This document shows, in pieces, positions 1-8,161 of a stretch of DNA of 64,000 nt. The DNA lies in the NCBI RefSeq assembly GCF_005405005.1, contig NZ_BJDH01000005.1, positions 62,001 to 126,000 on the forward strand, read 5' to 3'. The position numbers and the translations under genes were made by a program. A model generated the notes under the pieces. The model was not told the origin of the DNA and did not search any database. It was given only the letters and a program-made list of their open reading frames with translations. The first letter of the stretch is position 1, and every line of letters starts with the position of its first letter. This stretch comes from Lactiplantibacillus daoliensis. Its GTDB lineage: Bacteria > Bacillota > Bacilli > Lactobacillales > Lactobacillaceae.

Positions 1-117
1 GCCACTAATGTGATGAGTATTTTTATAATTGCGCTGGTGATTGCCTGGTTAGCAGCCATTCTACCTGCTCGTCGCGCCGCACGATTGAATCCAATTACCG
101 CGTTAGCAACCGAATAG
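1..117 (+). CDS. ABC transporter permease, FtsX/MacB-like, C-terminal fragment
   Basis: Only the last 38 codons are inside the window; the gene starts upstream. The visible residues form one hydrophobic helix (SIFIIALVIAWLAAILPA) followed by a basic RRAARLNPITAL tail. That is the usual ending of FtsX-domain permeases of peptide, lipoprotein or drug ABC exporters, where the last helix ends in PxxRAAxxxPxxAL. The substrate cannot be told from this piece. It ends at a strong bidirectional terminator shared with the convergent VOC gene. Confidence 0.75.
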   Translation, partial: ATNVMSIFIIALVIAWLAAILPARRAARLNPITALATE

Positions 118-141
118 TTTTTTTGAAGATTGTGTTAGTCA

Positions 142-208
142 AATAGACTCAAAAGAAAACCATGTACCTACCAACTTGGCGATACATGGTCTTCTTTTGA
201 GTCTATTT
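142..208. terminator. Bidirectional terminator between the ABC permease and the VOC gene
   Basis: A perfect 16-bp inverted repeat (142-157 with 193-208) is extended by inner arms ATGTA/TACAT around the loop. A/T-rich flanks on both sides let it end transcription of both convergent genes. The right arm overlaps the stop codon of the minus-strand VOC gene. Confidence 0.75.
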
Positions 209-667
209 CGTCGCAACTAACGCCGCGATATCAATCTTTTTCATTTTCATCATCGCTTGTATTTGTCCGGGTGTTTGTGTTAATTCAGCCATATTTTCAG
301 GAACAATTTGCCACGAAACCCCAAATTGATCTTTAACCCAGCCACATTGTTCCGCTTCAGGAACATGTGAGAGCTTATCCCAATAATAGTCAATTTCAGT
401 TTGATCGGCACATTCGATGGTGAACGAGACGGCCTCATTGATTCTAAAAACGGGACCGCCATCTAAGGCCGTGAACTTTTGACCATTTAGTGTGAAAACG
501 GCGGTCAGGACTTTCCCAGTCATGCCAGCGAAATGGTCGTCAAGCTGACTGTCGGGATAACGGGTAATCGAGTCGATTGAGGCGTTTGGAAAAACGTCAA
601 CATAGTAATTGATGGCTGCTTCACAATTGTTGTCAGCAAACCAGAGACTTGGGACAATTTTATTCAT
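203..667 (-). CDS. VOC-superfamily protein, PhnB-like (3-demethylubiquinone methyltransferase fold)
   Basis: A 154-residue protein beginning MNKIVPSLWFADNNCEAAIN. The opening, the NYYVDVFPNAS segment and the late GWVKDQFGVSWQIVPE segment are typical of the PhnB-like branch of the vicinal oxygen chelate (glyoxalase/bleomycin resistance) superfamily. Many Firmicutes carry such proteins with no assigned substrate. The start at 667 has GGAGG three bases upstream of the spacer; a longer frame reaching 727 lacks a ribosome site and is rejected. It lies 63 bp after a SnoaL-like gene on the same strand and is probably co-transcribed with it. Confidence 0.8.
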   Translation of the reverse strand: MNKIVPSLWFADNNCEAAINYYVDVFPNASIDSITRYPDSQLDDHFAGMTGKVLTAVFTLNGQKFTALDGGPVFRINEAVSFTIECADQTEIDYYWDKLSHVPEAEQCGWVKDQFGVSWQIVPENMAELTQTPGQIQAMMKMKKIDIAALVATK

Positions 668-730
668 TAGAATCCTCCAATGGTATCGATTTTTAAATAG
701 TGTAGCGGAAATTGAAAACGAATACAAGGA

Positions 731-1102
731 TTAGCGCGCGTAAGGTCGATAAGTCCGGTGCTTGGTTTCGTATTCAGTTAGCTTGGCAATTTTTCCAGCA
801 TTAAAATCAATTACTGAAACACCGTCAAAGGCAGAGATCGTTTGTGTCTTAGCCTTAAAAAACCACGTTACCACGACACAGTGGTCATTAACGGGCAAAA
901 TTCGTTGAATATCCCAAGCCAACACTGTTTGGACGGTCAGTTGATGGTCGATCCACGGCTGGATTTCGGTAAGTCCCTCATAAGTTGCACCGTAACATTC
1001 GCGATAGGCACAATCAGCTGTAAAGAAGGTTGTCAGTGCTGGAAAGTCCCTGGTGAGCCAACAATTAAAATACTGACGAATCAGGTGTTCGTTTGGTGAC
1101 AT
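731..1102 (-). CDS. SnoaL-like / NTF2-fold small protein
   Basis: A 123-residue protein. The pattern fits the SnoaL/NTF2 cone fold: N-terminal helix NEHLIRQYFNCWLTRDFPAL, then FFTADCAYRECYG, a middle helix, and beta strands ending in FNAGKIAKLTEYETKHRTYRPY. Such proteins are small-molecule isomerases or unassigned stress proteins. The start has AGGAGG (in reverse, 1107-1112). Its first 38 bases overlap the end of the MocR-type regulator gene upstream, so the two are probably read from one transcript. The substrate is unknown. Confidence 0.7.
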   Translation of the reverse strand: MSPNEHLIRQYFNCWLTRDFPALTTFFTADCAYRECYGATYEGLTEIQPWIDHQLTVQTVLAWDIQRILPVNDHCVVVTWFFKAKTQTISAFDGVSVIDFNAGKIAKLTEYETKHRTYRPYAR

Positions 1103-2567
1103 CAGTTTTGCCTCCTACCGGAAAGTTTTGTTCAATTAATTGTGTGAGAATTCGAATGCCACGCTCAAAACGTACGGTCGATTCATAAGAAAAACTCAAC
1201 CGAATAAATTGGTTCGGTCGAAAATCATAAATGTTGCCAGGGTTAAATAAGACATTTTGTGCGGTTGCCATATCGAATAATTTTGGAATGTTGATCTGGT
1301 CTGCCAGACGTATCCAAAGGTAGAAACCACCAGTCGGCGCTTGCCAGGTCGCAATGCCGTGACCCCAGTACTTTTGCAAAATGGCTTGCGCAGCCGCAGC
1401 TTTTTTAGCCAAGACCGCCCGAAAATTAGCTTGATAAGTCTCATAATCAGGATCAGCTAGAATTTCTGCTAAGACGAGTTGGGAAAGCGAACTGGCACCG
1501 TAGTCAGTTTGCATGCGCACATCCGTTAAGCGGTCGATCACGGGCTTTGACGCAACGGTCCAGCCAAGTCGAAGGCCGGGGGCTAATGATTTAGAGATGC
1601 TGCCAAAATAAATGACGTTACCTGTCGTGTCCAGTGCTTTGAGTGGTTGTGGTGGCTGTTCTTCGAACCAAACATCCTGATAGGCGGCGTCCTCCAAAAT
1701 TGGCATTTGATGTTCTTGTGCGTAGGCCAAAACTTGTTGACGGCGTTCAGCGCTCATGACAATTCCAGTCGGGTTGTTAAAGGTCGGAATGGTATACATG
1801 ATTGCTTGTGAATCGGCGGCTGGGGGCGTTAATTGCCAGTAGGCCATTCCTTGATTATCCATGGGAACACCAGACAAGTGGGTGTTGGCTGATTGAAAGA
1901 CCTGCAACGACTTGACATAAGTTGGTGCTTCGGTATAGATCGTCGCATTTTTTGGAAAAAGTGATACCGAGACGAGTTGCAGTGCCTGCAATGAGCCAGA
2001 GGTAATTAAGATATTTTCTGGTTGGGTCTGAATACCGACCTTTGCTAGGTGTCGGGCGATTTGAGACCGCAGTGCTAGGATACCAGCTGGCTCGGTATAG
2101 TTAAGGCTAGTCAAGTTAGCGCCCAGTTTAGCAAAGGCTTTTTGAAATAGGCGACGCGGAAACTGTTCTGGGGCAGGTTCTCCAGTGCTCAACCGAATCA
2201 CATCGTCAGTTTCAAATTGATTGATTTTTTGAATCGCGTGAGTATTGGGCTTGAACTGCCCGGCATGCACATATTGAGCCCAATTGACATGCTCAGCGAG
2301 TAAACTCGACCAATGATTCCCAGAAACCATCATTCCAGAGCCTTGGTTGCTCGTAATCAAACCAACGGCGATTAACTCGTCAAGGGCAGTGATCAGGGTA
2401 CTACGATTCACGCCAAATTGCGCGGCTAGCTTGCGTTGGGCCGGAAGTTTAGCACCCATTGGCCAGTCACCACTAGCAATGGCTTGTTGAAAATAATTGG
2501 TAATTTGTTGATAGATTGGTGTCGCCGCTGTTTTATCGGGATGCCAGTCAATTTTGAGTTCGGTCAT
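1065..2567 (-). CDS. MocR/PdxR-type regulator: GntR DNA-binding domain fused to PLP aminotransferase
   Basis: 500 residues in two parts. Residues about 15-80 are a GntR winged helix (YQQITNYFQQAIASGDW, LPAQRKLAAQFGVNRSTL). Residues about 125-480 are a fold-type I aminotransferase domain, with FNNPTG, EDAAYQD and the PLP-binding lysine K326 in SISKSLAPG. MocR proteins use PLP or an amino acid-PLP adduct as ligand and usually control vitamin B6, GABA or amino acid genes, often binding direct repeats. It is divergent from a LysE exporter and an aminotransferase, its likely targets. Three AATTGGTTGG-like repeats lie in the shared intergenic DNA. The TATAAT -10 is at 2634-2639. Confidence 0.85.
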   Translation of the reverse strand: MTELKIDWHPDKTAATPIYQQITNYFQQAIASGDWPMGAKLPAQRKLAAQFGVNRSTLITALDELIAVGLITSNQGSGMMVSGNHWSSLLAEHVNWAQYVHAGQFKPNTHAIQKINQFETDDVIRLSTGEPAPEQFPRRLFQKAFAKLGANLTSLNYTEPAGILALRSQIARHLAKVGIQTQPENILITSGSLQALQLVSVSLFPKNATIYTEAPTYVKSLQVFQSANTHLSGVPMDNQGMAYWQLTPPAADSQAIMYTIPTFNNPTGIVMSAERRQQVLAYAQEHQMPILEDAAYQDVWFEEQPPQPLKALDTTGNVIYFGSISKSLAPGLRLGWTVASKPVIDRLTDVRMQTDYGASSLSQLVLAEILADPDYETYQANFRAVLAKKAAAAQAILQKYWGHGIATWQAPTGGFYLWIRLADQINIPKLFDMATAQNVLFNPGNIYDFRPNQFIRLSFSYESTVRFERGIRILTQLIEQNFPVGGKTDVTKRTPDSSVF

Positions 2568-2580
2568 CTGTAACCCTCCT

Positions 2581-2700
2581 AAATGGTTGGTTGAAAAAGT
2601 CTGAATTGGTTGGGGACAATTAATCTTGATTCCATTATAATCATCTCATGATTTAAAGCCAGTCAAGTGATATTAATTTATTTGTGACTTAATTGGTTGG
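2581..2700. promoter_or_regulatory. Direct repeats between MocR regulator and LysE gene (candidate operator)
   Basis: AAATGGTTGG (2581-2590), AATTGGTTGG (2604-2613) and AATTGGTTGG (2691-2700) are three same-direction copies in the divergent intergenic region. The first two are 23 bp apart, about two helical turns, and lie just downstream of the regulator's own TATAAT at 2634-2639. The third touches the lysE start. MocR-family dimers typically bind direct repeats, so these are candidate autoregulatory sites. Confidence 0.4.
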
Positions 2701-2716
2701 ATGGGAGTTGAAAGAA

Positions 2717-3328
2717 TTGCTGAGGGTATTTTTGCAAGGGTTGTTATTTGGGGTGGCGTATATTGCGCCAATTGGTATGCAGAATTTATTCGTGGTTTCA
2801 ACTGCGATTGAACAACCTCTGAAGCGGGCGTTACAAGTGGCACTGATTGTCATTTTCTTCGATACCTCATTATCGCTAGCGTGTTTCTATGGTGTTGGCA
2901 AGTTGTTACAAACAACGCCATGGTTAGAGTTAGCCGTATTGCTGGTCGGAAGCTTACTTGTTTTCTACATTGGTTGGGGGTTGGTTCGTCAGAAAGCGGT
3001 AGAAATGGGAACTATGGCGACGAGTTTTTCCTATAAGGCGACGGTCGTCACAGCATTTTCAGTCGCATGGTTAAATCCACAAGCCTTGATTGATGGTTCC
3101 GTGTTACTTGGGGCTTTTCGGGTGTCATTGCCGTCTGAATTGACGCACTTCTTTATGTTAGGTGTGATTATTGCTTCTATTATTTGGTTTATTGGGCTAA
3201 CTGGGCTGATTAGTAAGTTCAAACACTTAATGCAGCCGAAAGTATTATTGTGGGTAAATCGAATCTGTGGCGTGGTAATTATTTTGTACGGTGTTAAATT
3301 ATTGGCAACGTTCGCGACAAAAATATAG
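2717..3328 (+). CDS. LysE/RhtB-family amino acid exporter
   Basis: About 203 residues and nearly all membrane: six hydrophobic segments with the N-terminal LLFGVAYIAPIGMQNLF motif of LysE-type exporters and the mid-protein AWLNPQALID motif. Family members export basic or other amino acids. The frame stays open to a TTG at 2693, but that codon has no ribosome site; TTG at 2717 is preceded by TGGGAG nine bases away and is preferred. It is divergent from the MocR-type regulator, which probably controls it. Confidence 0.8.
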   Translation: MLRVFLQGLLFGVAYIAPIGMQNLFVVSTAIEQPLKRALQVALIVIFFDTSLSLACFYGVGKLLQTTPWLELAVLLVGSLLVFYIGWGLVRQKAVEMGTMATSFSYKATVVTAFSVAWLNPQALIDGSVLLGAFRVSLPSELTHFFMLGVIIASIIWFIGLTGLISKFKHLMQPKVLLWVNRICGVVIILYGVKLLATFATKI

Positions 3329-3396
3329 TTGCAGAGTGGCGTCACAATCGGTATGCTAGTCGTATTGGATTTTTAGCAGAAGGGAACGATTAGCAC

Positions 3397-4518
3397 ATGC
3401 AAATTGCCGGTTTTGGCGTAGAAGCCTGGTTAAATGAAAATGAGAGAACTGCAACCACCGACATCAGTCAGAGCTCAATTGCCGCGTTAACGATGCAAGA
3501 GGTTGTTGATCTGGATGGGCAACACGGGCAGCATTTTTATCAGCAGTTGAATCAATTGCGACTAGACTATGGTTGGATTGAGGGGTCGCCCACTTTTAAA
3601 AAGTTGGTGAGCAAGTTGTATCAGCACGTCCCAGCAACCAACGTCTTGCAAACGAATGGTGCGACCGGCGCCAATCAATTAGCAATTTATAGTCTGATTG
3701 AGCCTGGAGACCAGGTGATTGCTCTGTATCCAAGTTATCAGCAACTATACGACATTCCTAAGTCACTTGGTGCGACGGTTGATTATTGGCATATACATGA
3801 ATCCAATCAGTGGCTACCAGATATCGAAGAATTCAAGCAATTGATTCGCCCAGAGACCAAAATGATCTTGTTGAACAATGCGGTTAATCCGACCGGGAGC
3901 TTGCTCGATGCTGAGCTGTTAAAACAAGTGGTCGCGTTGGCCAGAGAAGTCGGTGCCTATGTTTTGGCGGATGAGGTCTATGAGCCATTAGACGGTACTC
4001 CGTTCGTTTCAATTGCTGATTTATATGAAAAAGGAATTGCAGTCAATAGTCTGTCAAAGACGTATTCGGCACCAGGTGTTCGGATTGGCTGGACTGCCAC
4101 GCAGTCAACCGTGTTAGCGGACTTATTTCGCAAATATCGAGATTACACCATGATTTGCGGTGGGGTGTTTAACGATCAGCTCGCGATTCTTATTTTGCAA
4201 CATCGGCCAGAAATCTTGCAGCGTAACCGTGGAATTGTTAAGCGCAACCTTAAAATTTACACTGATTGGGTCATGCAAGAACCACGAGCTAGCTTGATTG
4301 TGCCTCATGGGATTTCGGTTTCTTGTTTGAAATTAGATTTGCCGGTAGATGATGAAACGTTTTGCCGGCAGCTCTTGTCCGAAACTGGGGTGTTGTTAGT
4401 GCCAGGATCACGCTTTGATCTTCCCGGACATGTGCGTCTGGGTTATTGTACCCAGACCGAGACACTTGAACGTGGGCTAACGAAACTGAGTACTTACTTG
4501 CGCCGGTTTGATGCTTAA
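3397..4518 (+). CDS. PLP-dependent class I/II aminotransferase
   Basis: 373 residues of the fold-type I aspartate aminotransferase family. Visible motifs are NGATGANQLAIYSL, the YPSYQQLYD segment, NNAVNPTG, the PLP-contacting ADEVYEPL and the Schiff-base lysine K221 in SLSKTYSAPGVRIGW. It resembles the capreomycidine synthase-like/unassigned aminotransferase branch. Its amino acid substrate cannot be read from sequence. It follows the LysE exporter by 68 bp, and both sit opposite a MocR regulator, suggesting an amino acid export/catabolism module. A terminator follows. Confidence 0.8.
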   Translation: MQIAGFGVEAWLNENERTATTDISQSSIAALTMQEVVDLDGQHGQHFYQQLNQLRLDYGWIEGSPTFKKLVSKLYQHVPATNVLQTNGATGANQLAIYSLIEPGDQVIALYPSYQQLYDIPKSLGATVDYWHIHESNQWLPDIEEFKQLIRPETKMILLNNAVNPTGSLLDAELLKQVVALAREVGAYVLADEVYEPLDGTPFVSIADLYEKGIAVNSLSKTYSAPGVRIGWTATQSTVLADLFRKYRDYTMICGGVFNDQLAILILQHRPEILQRNRGIVKRNLKIYTDWVMQEPRASLIVPHGISVSCLKLDLPVDDETFCRQLLSETGVLLVPGSRFDLPGHVRLGYCTQTETLERGLTKLSTYLRRFDA

Positions 4519-4543
4519 AAATTAATAGTTATGCAATTTGTTA

Positions 4544-4585
4544 GTCGATTTATACAATCATATGAGGTATAAATCGGCTTTTTTT
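4544..4585 (+). terminator. Rho-independent terminator after aminotransferase
   Basis: A 12-bp stem (4544-4555 with 4567-4578, one G-U pair) is followed by a run of seven T. Confidence 0.8.
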
Positions 4586-4657
4586 GCGTGGAATCGTAGT
4601 TTACCGAGTGAATATTTGCTATAATAGGCTCATAATTTATCAGGGGAGGTTTCGCGA

Positions 4658-5125
4658 ATGAAGAAGACTGATCGGCAGGCAGCCATTGAACAATTGATCA
4701 ATCAGGTCCCAATTGCTACACAGGAAGAATTGATGGCCCGTTTAAAGGCTGAAGGCATTGCCGCGACGCAGGCCACGATTTCGCGAGATATTCGTGAAAT
4801 GCAAATCGTTAAGTCACCGGACGATCACGGTCGCGCACGGTATACGATTTTTAAAGCTAGCACGCAAAATGAACAGGATCGACTCTTCGAAAATTTACAT
4901 GATGTCGTGACTGGGGTAGATCGGGTCGAATTTATGACGATCATACATACCCTGCCCAGTAACGGGAATTTGTTAGCTGCAATTATTGATGATTTAAATT
5001 TGCCTGAAGTGAGTGGGACATTAGCTGGGCACGACACGATTTTTATAGTGAGCCCAAGTGTGGAAGTTGCCAAATCACTGCACAAGTTGCTAATGGCTCA
5101 TGTTCAAACGGATGACGACCTATAA
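4658..5125 (+). CDS. argR: ArgR-family arginine repressor
   Basis: 155 residues. The N-terminal winged helix has ATQEELMARLKAEGIAATQ and ATISRDIREM, the recognition helix of ArgR. The C-terminal oligomerisation/arginine-binding domain contains LPEVSGTLAGHDTIFIV, close to the family's GTIAGDDTI motif. ArgR hexamers repress arginine synthesis and can activate deiminase genes. Lactobacilli often carry two ArgR paralogues that act together; which one this is cannot be told. The ribosome site GGGGAGG lies upstream of the ATG. It is a single-gene unit with its own terminator. Confidence 0.88.
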   Translation: MKKTDRQAAIEQLINQVPIATQEELMARLKAEGIAATQATISRDIREMQIVKSPDDHGRARYTIFKASTQNEQDRLFENLHDVVTGVDRVEFMTIIHTLPSNGNLLAAIIDDLNLPEVSGTLAGHDTIFIVSPSVEVAKSLHKLLMAHVQTDDDL

Positions 5126-5133
5126 TATGAAAA

Positions 5134-5158
5134 GACACCTTATTACAGGTGCCTTTTT
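5134..5158 (+). terminator. Terminator after argR
   Basis: Arms GACACCT (5134-5140) and AGGTGCC (5147-5153), one mismatch, are followed by TTTTTT. Confidence 0.7.
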
Positions 5159-5223
5159 TGCAATTGTCAATGTATGAGGGTATAGTTGACCTATCTAATT
5201 GGTTATGGTGGGAGGTGTCTTAA

Positions 5224-5346
5224 ATGAAGTATACGAAAAAGCAAGCCGAACGAAAGAATCAGAAGCAACGAGATGCAACTTTCGAAAAGTTCAAGAAGCA
5301 ACAAAATGAATTGAATGCCAATCGGCGCGGCGTGCGTCGGAAATAA
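5224..5346 (+). CDS. Small basic protein, 40 residues
   Basis: The ATG at 5224 is preceded by a good ribosome site (GGGAGG, about 5210-5215). The frame encodes 40 residues starting MKYTKKQAERKNQKQRD, then a stop at 5344-5346. About a third of the residues are Lys or Arg, with many Gln/Asn, and no hydrophobic stretch; it would be a charged, helical, possibly nucleic-acid-binding peptide. It has its own intrinsic terminator starting two bases after the stop, and argR's terminator lies just upstream, so it is a free-standing transcription unit. I do not recognise a named family. Confidence 0.65.
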   Translation: MKYTKKQAERKNQKQRDATFEKFKKQQNELNANRRGVRRK

Positions 5347-5347
5347 A

Positions 5348-5377
5348 GCTTGAGACAAATTGGTCTCGGGCTTTTTT
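5348..5377 (+). terminator. Terminator after the 40-residue ORF
   Basis: A 9-bp stem GCTTGAGAC/GTCTCGGGC with two G-U pairs and a 6-nt loop, then TTTTTT. It starts right at the stop codon of the small ORF. Confidence 0.75.
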
Positions 5378-5440
5378 AGTCTGATTTTTGAAGATTTGGT
5401 CAAGGTTTCGTTCAGTCACTTGGTTTAATCGGATTTATGA

Positions 5441-5540
5441 TACAATAATTGCAACGATTAAGACAAGTAACCGGTGATTGCGGCTGAACGACGATGCCAG
5501 CTTGCAAGTTTGATACCGATTACTGAACAAGGGGAAGATT
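5441..5540 (+). promoter_or_regulatory. Promoter -10 and structured 5' leader of the class A PBP gene
   Basis: A TACAAT box lies at 5441-5446. The leader between it and the ATG at 5541 folds into a long hairpin (5466-5524). The basal stem is AGTAA/TTACT plus CGGT/ACCG. The upper stem is TTGCGGCTG (5478-5486) with CAGCTTGCAA (5498-5507), one bulge and an 11-nt loop. The ribosome site GGGGA lies just after it. No known riboswitch class is recognised. Confidence 0.4.
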
Positions 5541-7676
5541 ATGCAAAAAAATGGTTTTTGGGCCACGATCAAAGATGGGTTTCACGTCGTTGGTCAATGG
5601 TTAAAGCCTTACTGGCAAAGATTTTCAGCTGTTTTTGGTCGTCAGTGGCATCGACTACAATTAACGCGATGGCTAATTATTGCTATTTTAAGCTTGATTT
5701 TAGTAGTTAGTGCTTATTTGACGTTTGAGGCTAAAACAGCGAAGGTCAGTAATTTACAGGCTGAATTAGAAAAAACGACCGAAATCTTCGATAAAGATAA
5801 TCAAAAAGCAGGTTCGTTGTACTCCCAAAAAGGGACCTATGTTCATCTAAGCTCAATTTCAACGAATTTACAAAATGCCGTGATTTCTACTGAAGACCGT
5901 AATTTTTATCACGAACATGGTTTTTCGGTCAAGGGGATTGGCCGTGCAGGCGTCCTGTTTGTGTTGAATAAAGTGTTAGGCCGCGACTATATTAGTGGTG
6001 GTGGGAGTACCTTGACCCAACAGTTAGTCAAGAATGCTTACTTGACGCAGCAACAGACGTTTAGTCGTAAATTGCGTGAAATCTTCTTATCGATTGAAGT
6101 TGAAAATGTTTATAGCAAGAGTGAAATTCTCGCCATGTATTTGAATAACGCTTACTTCGGGCATGGTGTCTGGGGGGCAGAAGATGCGGCAGAGCGTTAC
6201 TTTGGCGTGCACGCTTCTGAGTTGAGTGTTGATCAGGCCGCGACTTTAGCCGGAATGTTGAGTTCGCCAAGTGGTTACGATCCGATTACACATCCCGCGG
6301 CCTCAACGAAGCGGCGTAATATTGTCCTCAATAACATGGTTAATAATAAGAAGTTAAGTCAAACTGATTATGAGTTGTATTCGAAAAAAGCCATGACGTT
6401 AACAGATAATTATCATTATGATAGTGGCTATAATTATCCCTACTATTTTGATGCGGTTATTAGTGAAGCTATCAAAAAATATGGTTTGACCGAAGCAGAA
6501 ATTATGAACCGTGGCTATAAAATTTACACGTCCTTAAATCAGGATGATCAAACCCAGATGCAAAATTCGTTTAAGAATAGTAGTTTGTTCCCAGCAGATG
6601 CGGATGACGGTACGAAAGTTCAAGGTGCATCGATTGCCGTTGATCCTTCAACTGGTGGTGTGTTGGCCGTAGTTGGTGGTCGTGGGACCCATGTTTTCCG
6701 GGGCATTAACCGCGCAACTCAGATTTCACGGCAACCAGGATCGACGATTAAACCGTTAGCGGTCTATACGCCGGCATTGGAGAGCGGTTATACCTACGAT
6801 TCCAAATTATCGAATAAAGAGCAGACCTTTGGTGGTAATAAATATGCGCCTAAAAACTATAATGCGGTTTATACGACCTCTGTGCCAATGTACTCCGCTT
6901 TGTCACAGAGTATGAATATTCCAGCGGTCTGGTTGTTGAACAAGATTGGCGTGAATAAGGGTTATAAATCTGTGAAGAAATTTGGCCTGACGGTTGGTAA
7001 AAAAGATGACAATCTTGCCCTCGCACTTGGTGGGTTGACCACTGGGGTTTCACCATCTGAAATGACTAGTGCGTACACGGCTTTTGCTAACGGTGGTCAA
7101 AAGACAACGTCTCATTTTATTACGAAGATTGTTGATGCGAGTGGTAAGACGATCGTGGATAATACTGCCCCGAAGTCAAAACGAATCATGTCCGCTAGTG
7201 TCGCCAAAGAGATGACGAGTATGATGCTTGGCGTCTACAACAGCGGGACTGGTGCGGCGGCTAAGCCTTATGGTTACACAATCGCCGGTAAGACTGGGAG
7301 TACGCAAGCTGATTATGCGACCGGTTCAGGAACAAAAGACCAGTGGATGATTGCTTATACCCCAGATGTCGTGGTGACGACTTGGATTGGGTTTGATAAT
7401 ACCAATAGTACTCATTATTTAAAGAGTTTATCTGAAAATCAATTATCGGCCCTGTTTAAGCATGAAATGGGTAATATTTTGCCTAACACCAAGGGGACGA
7501 GTTTTGATACCCAGGATGCTTCAACATTGGCTCAACAAGGTTCAGACAACAGCTCATCCGACAGCGGTTCTTCTGTCTGGAAGGGTGTCGAAGATGGCGC
7601 GAATAAAGTTGGTCAAGCTGTTAAGGACACTGCTAAGAATTGGTTCTCACAGGCAAAGAATTTACTTGGGAACTAG
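5541..7676 (+). CDS. Class A penicillin-binding protein (glycosyltransferase/transpeptidase)
   Basis: 711 residues. There is a basic cytoplasmic start, one membrane anchor (about residues 43-63), a GT51 glycosyltransferase domain (catalytic Glu at E118 in ISTEDRNFY; GGGSTLTQQLVKN) and a transpeptidase domain with all three active-site motifs: S401-TIK, S457-MN and K584-TG. A Ser/Asp-rich C-terminal tail follows. It polymerises and crosslinks peptidoglycan outside the membrane. It resembles the PBP2A/PbpF side of class A enzymes, but the exact paralogue name is not secure. It sits upstream of the yheA-yhaONM block and has a structured leader. Confidence 0.92.
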   Translation: MQKNGFWATIKDGFHVVGQWLKPYWQRFSAVFGRQWHRLQLTRWLIIAILSLILVVSAYLTFEAKTAKVSNLQAELEKTTEIFDKDNQKAGSLYSQKGTYVHLSSISTNLQNAVISTEDRNFYHEHGFSVKGIGRAGVLFVLNKVLGRDYISGGGSTLTQQLVKNAYLTQQQTFSRKLREIFLSIEVENVYSKSEILAMYLNNAYFGHGVWGAEDAAERYFGVHASELSVDQAATLAGMLSSPSGYDPITHPAASTKRRNIVLNNMVNNKKLSQTDYELYSKKAMTLTDNYHYDSGYNYPYYFDAVISEAIKKYGLTEAEIMNRGYKIYTSLNQDDQTQMQNSFKNSSLFPADADDGTKVQGASIAVDPSTGGVLAVVGGRGTHVFRGINRATQISRQPGSTIKPLAVYTPALESGYTYDSKLSNKEQTFGGNKYAPKNYNAVYTTSVPMYSALSQSMNIPAVWLLNKIGVNKGYKSVKKFGLTVGKKDDNLALALGGLTTGVSPSEMTSAYTAFANGGQKTTSHFITKIVDASGKTIVDNTAPKSKRIMSASVAKEMTSMMLGVYNSGTGAAAKPYGYTIAGKTGSTQADYATGSGTKDQWMIAYTPDVVVTTWIGFDNTNSTHYLKSLSENQLSALFKHEMGNILPNTKGTSFDTQDASTLAQQGSDNSSSDSGSSVWKGVEDGANKVGQAVKDTAKNWFSQAKNLLGN

Positions 7677-7747
7677 TGCTTGTGCTATTCAAGGGCTTTC
7701 AAAAATGATAAAATAACTAGGACACATATTTGAGGAGGAACTTAATG

Positions 7748-8092
7748 ATGGCCGTAAATATTTATGACACTGCAAATACTTTAGAACAACAATTACGTGA
7801 AACCAAAGAATTCAAGGAATTAAAAACCAGCTATGAAGCTATGAAGACGAACAAAGCCGCTTTTGACTTGTTCAAAGACTTCCAAGAAATTCAAATGCAA
7901 TTGTCACAAAAGCAAATGAATGGTGAAGAACTTACAGATGAAGAAGTTCAAAAAGCCCACGATTTAGCGGATAAGGTTGGCAATGTCGATGAAATTAAAG
8001 CCTTGATGGGTAAGGAACGTAACTTGAATCAGTTAATGAATGATTTGAACCAAATCATCACGAAACCTGTTCAAGAATTATACCGCGACTAA
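7748..8092 (+). CDS. yheA: YheA/YlbF-YmcA family protein (UPF0342)
   Basis: 114 residues (115 if the adjacent ATG at 7745 is used), mostly charged helix: DTANTLEQQLRETKEFKELK, then FKDFQEIQMQLSQKQMNGEEL. This is the all-helical YlbF/YmcA-like fold of the UPF0342 group. In Bacillus the relatives YlbF, YmcA and YaaT affect RNA processing and competence; YheA itself has no assigned role. The ribosome site AGGAGG is at 7733-7738, so an upstream TTG in frame is rejected. The position next to yhaO-yhaN-yhaM matches B. subtilis. Confidence 0.85.
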   Translation: MAVNIYDTANTLEQQLRETKEFKELKTSYEAMKTNKAAFDLFKDFQEIQMQLSQKQMNGEELTDEEVQKAHDLADKVGNVDEIKALMGKERNLNQLMNDLNQIITKPVQELYRD

Positions 8093-8109
8093 TTCAATTA
8101 AGGTCCGAA

Positions 8110-8147
8110 GAGACAATGGCGAAACTTTTCGTGATTGTCTCTTTTTT
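8110..8147 (+). terminator. Terminator after yheA
   Basis: Arms GAGACAAT (8110-8117) and ATTGTCTC (8134-8141) are followed by TTTTTT. The ribosome site of yhaO begins four bases later, so yhaO is either made by read-through or from a promoter I do not see. Confidence 0.75.
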
Positions 8148-8161
8148 CGTAAGGAGAAAAA

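Noticed and set aside
842-1099. 85-codon plus-strand frame
   Set aside because: It lies inside the SnoaL-like gene on the other strand and lacks a ribosome site.
5203-5403. 66-codon minus-strand frame opposite the 40-residue gene
   Set aside because: It has no ribosome site and crosses the intrinsic terminator of the plus-strand gene.
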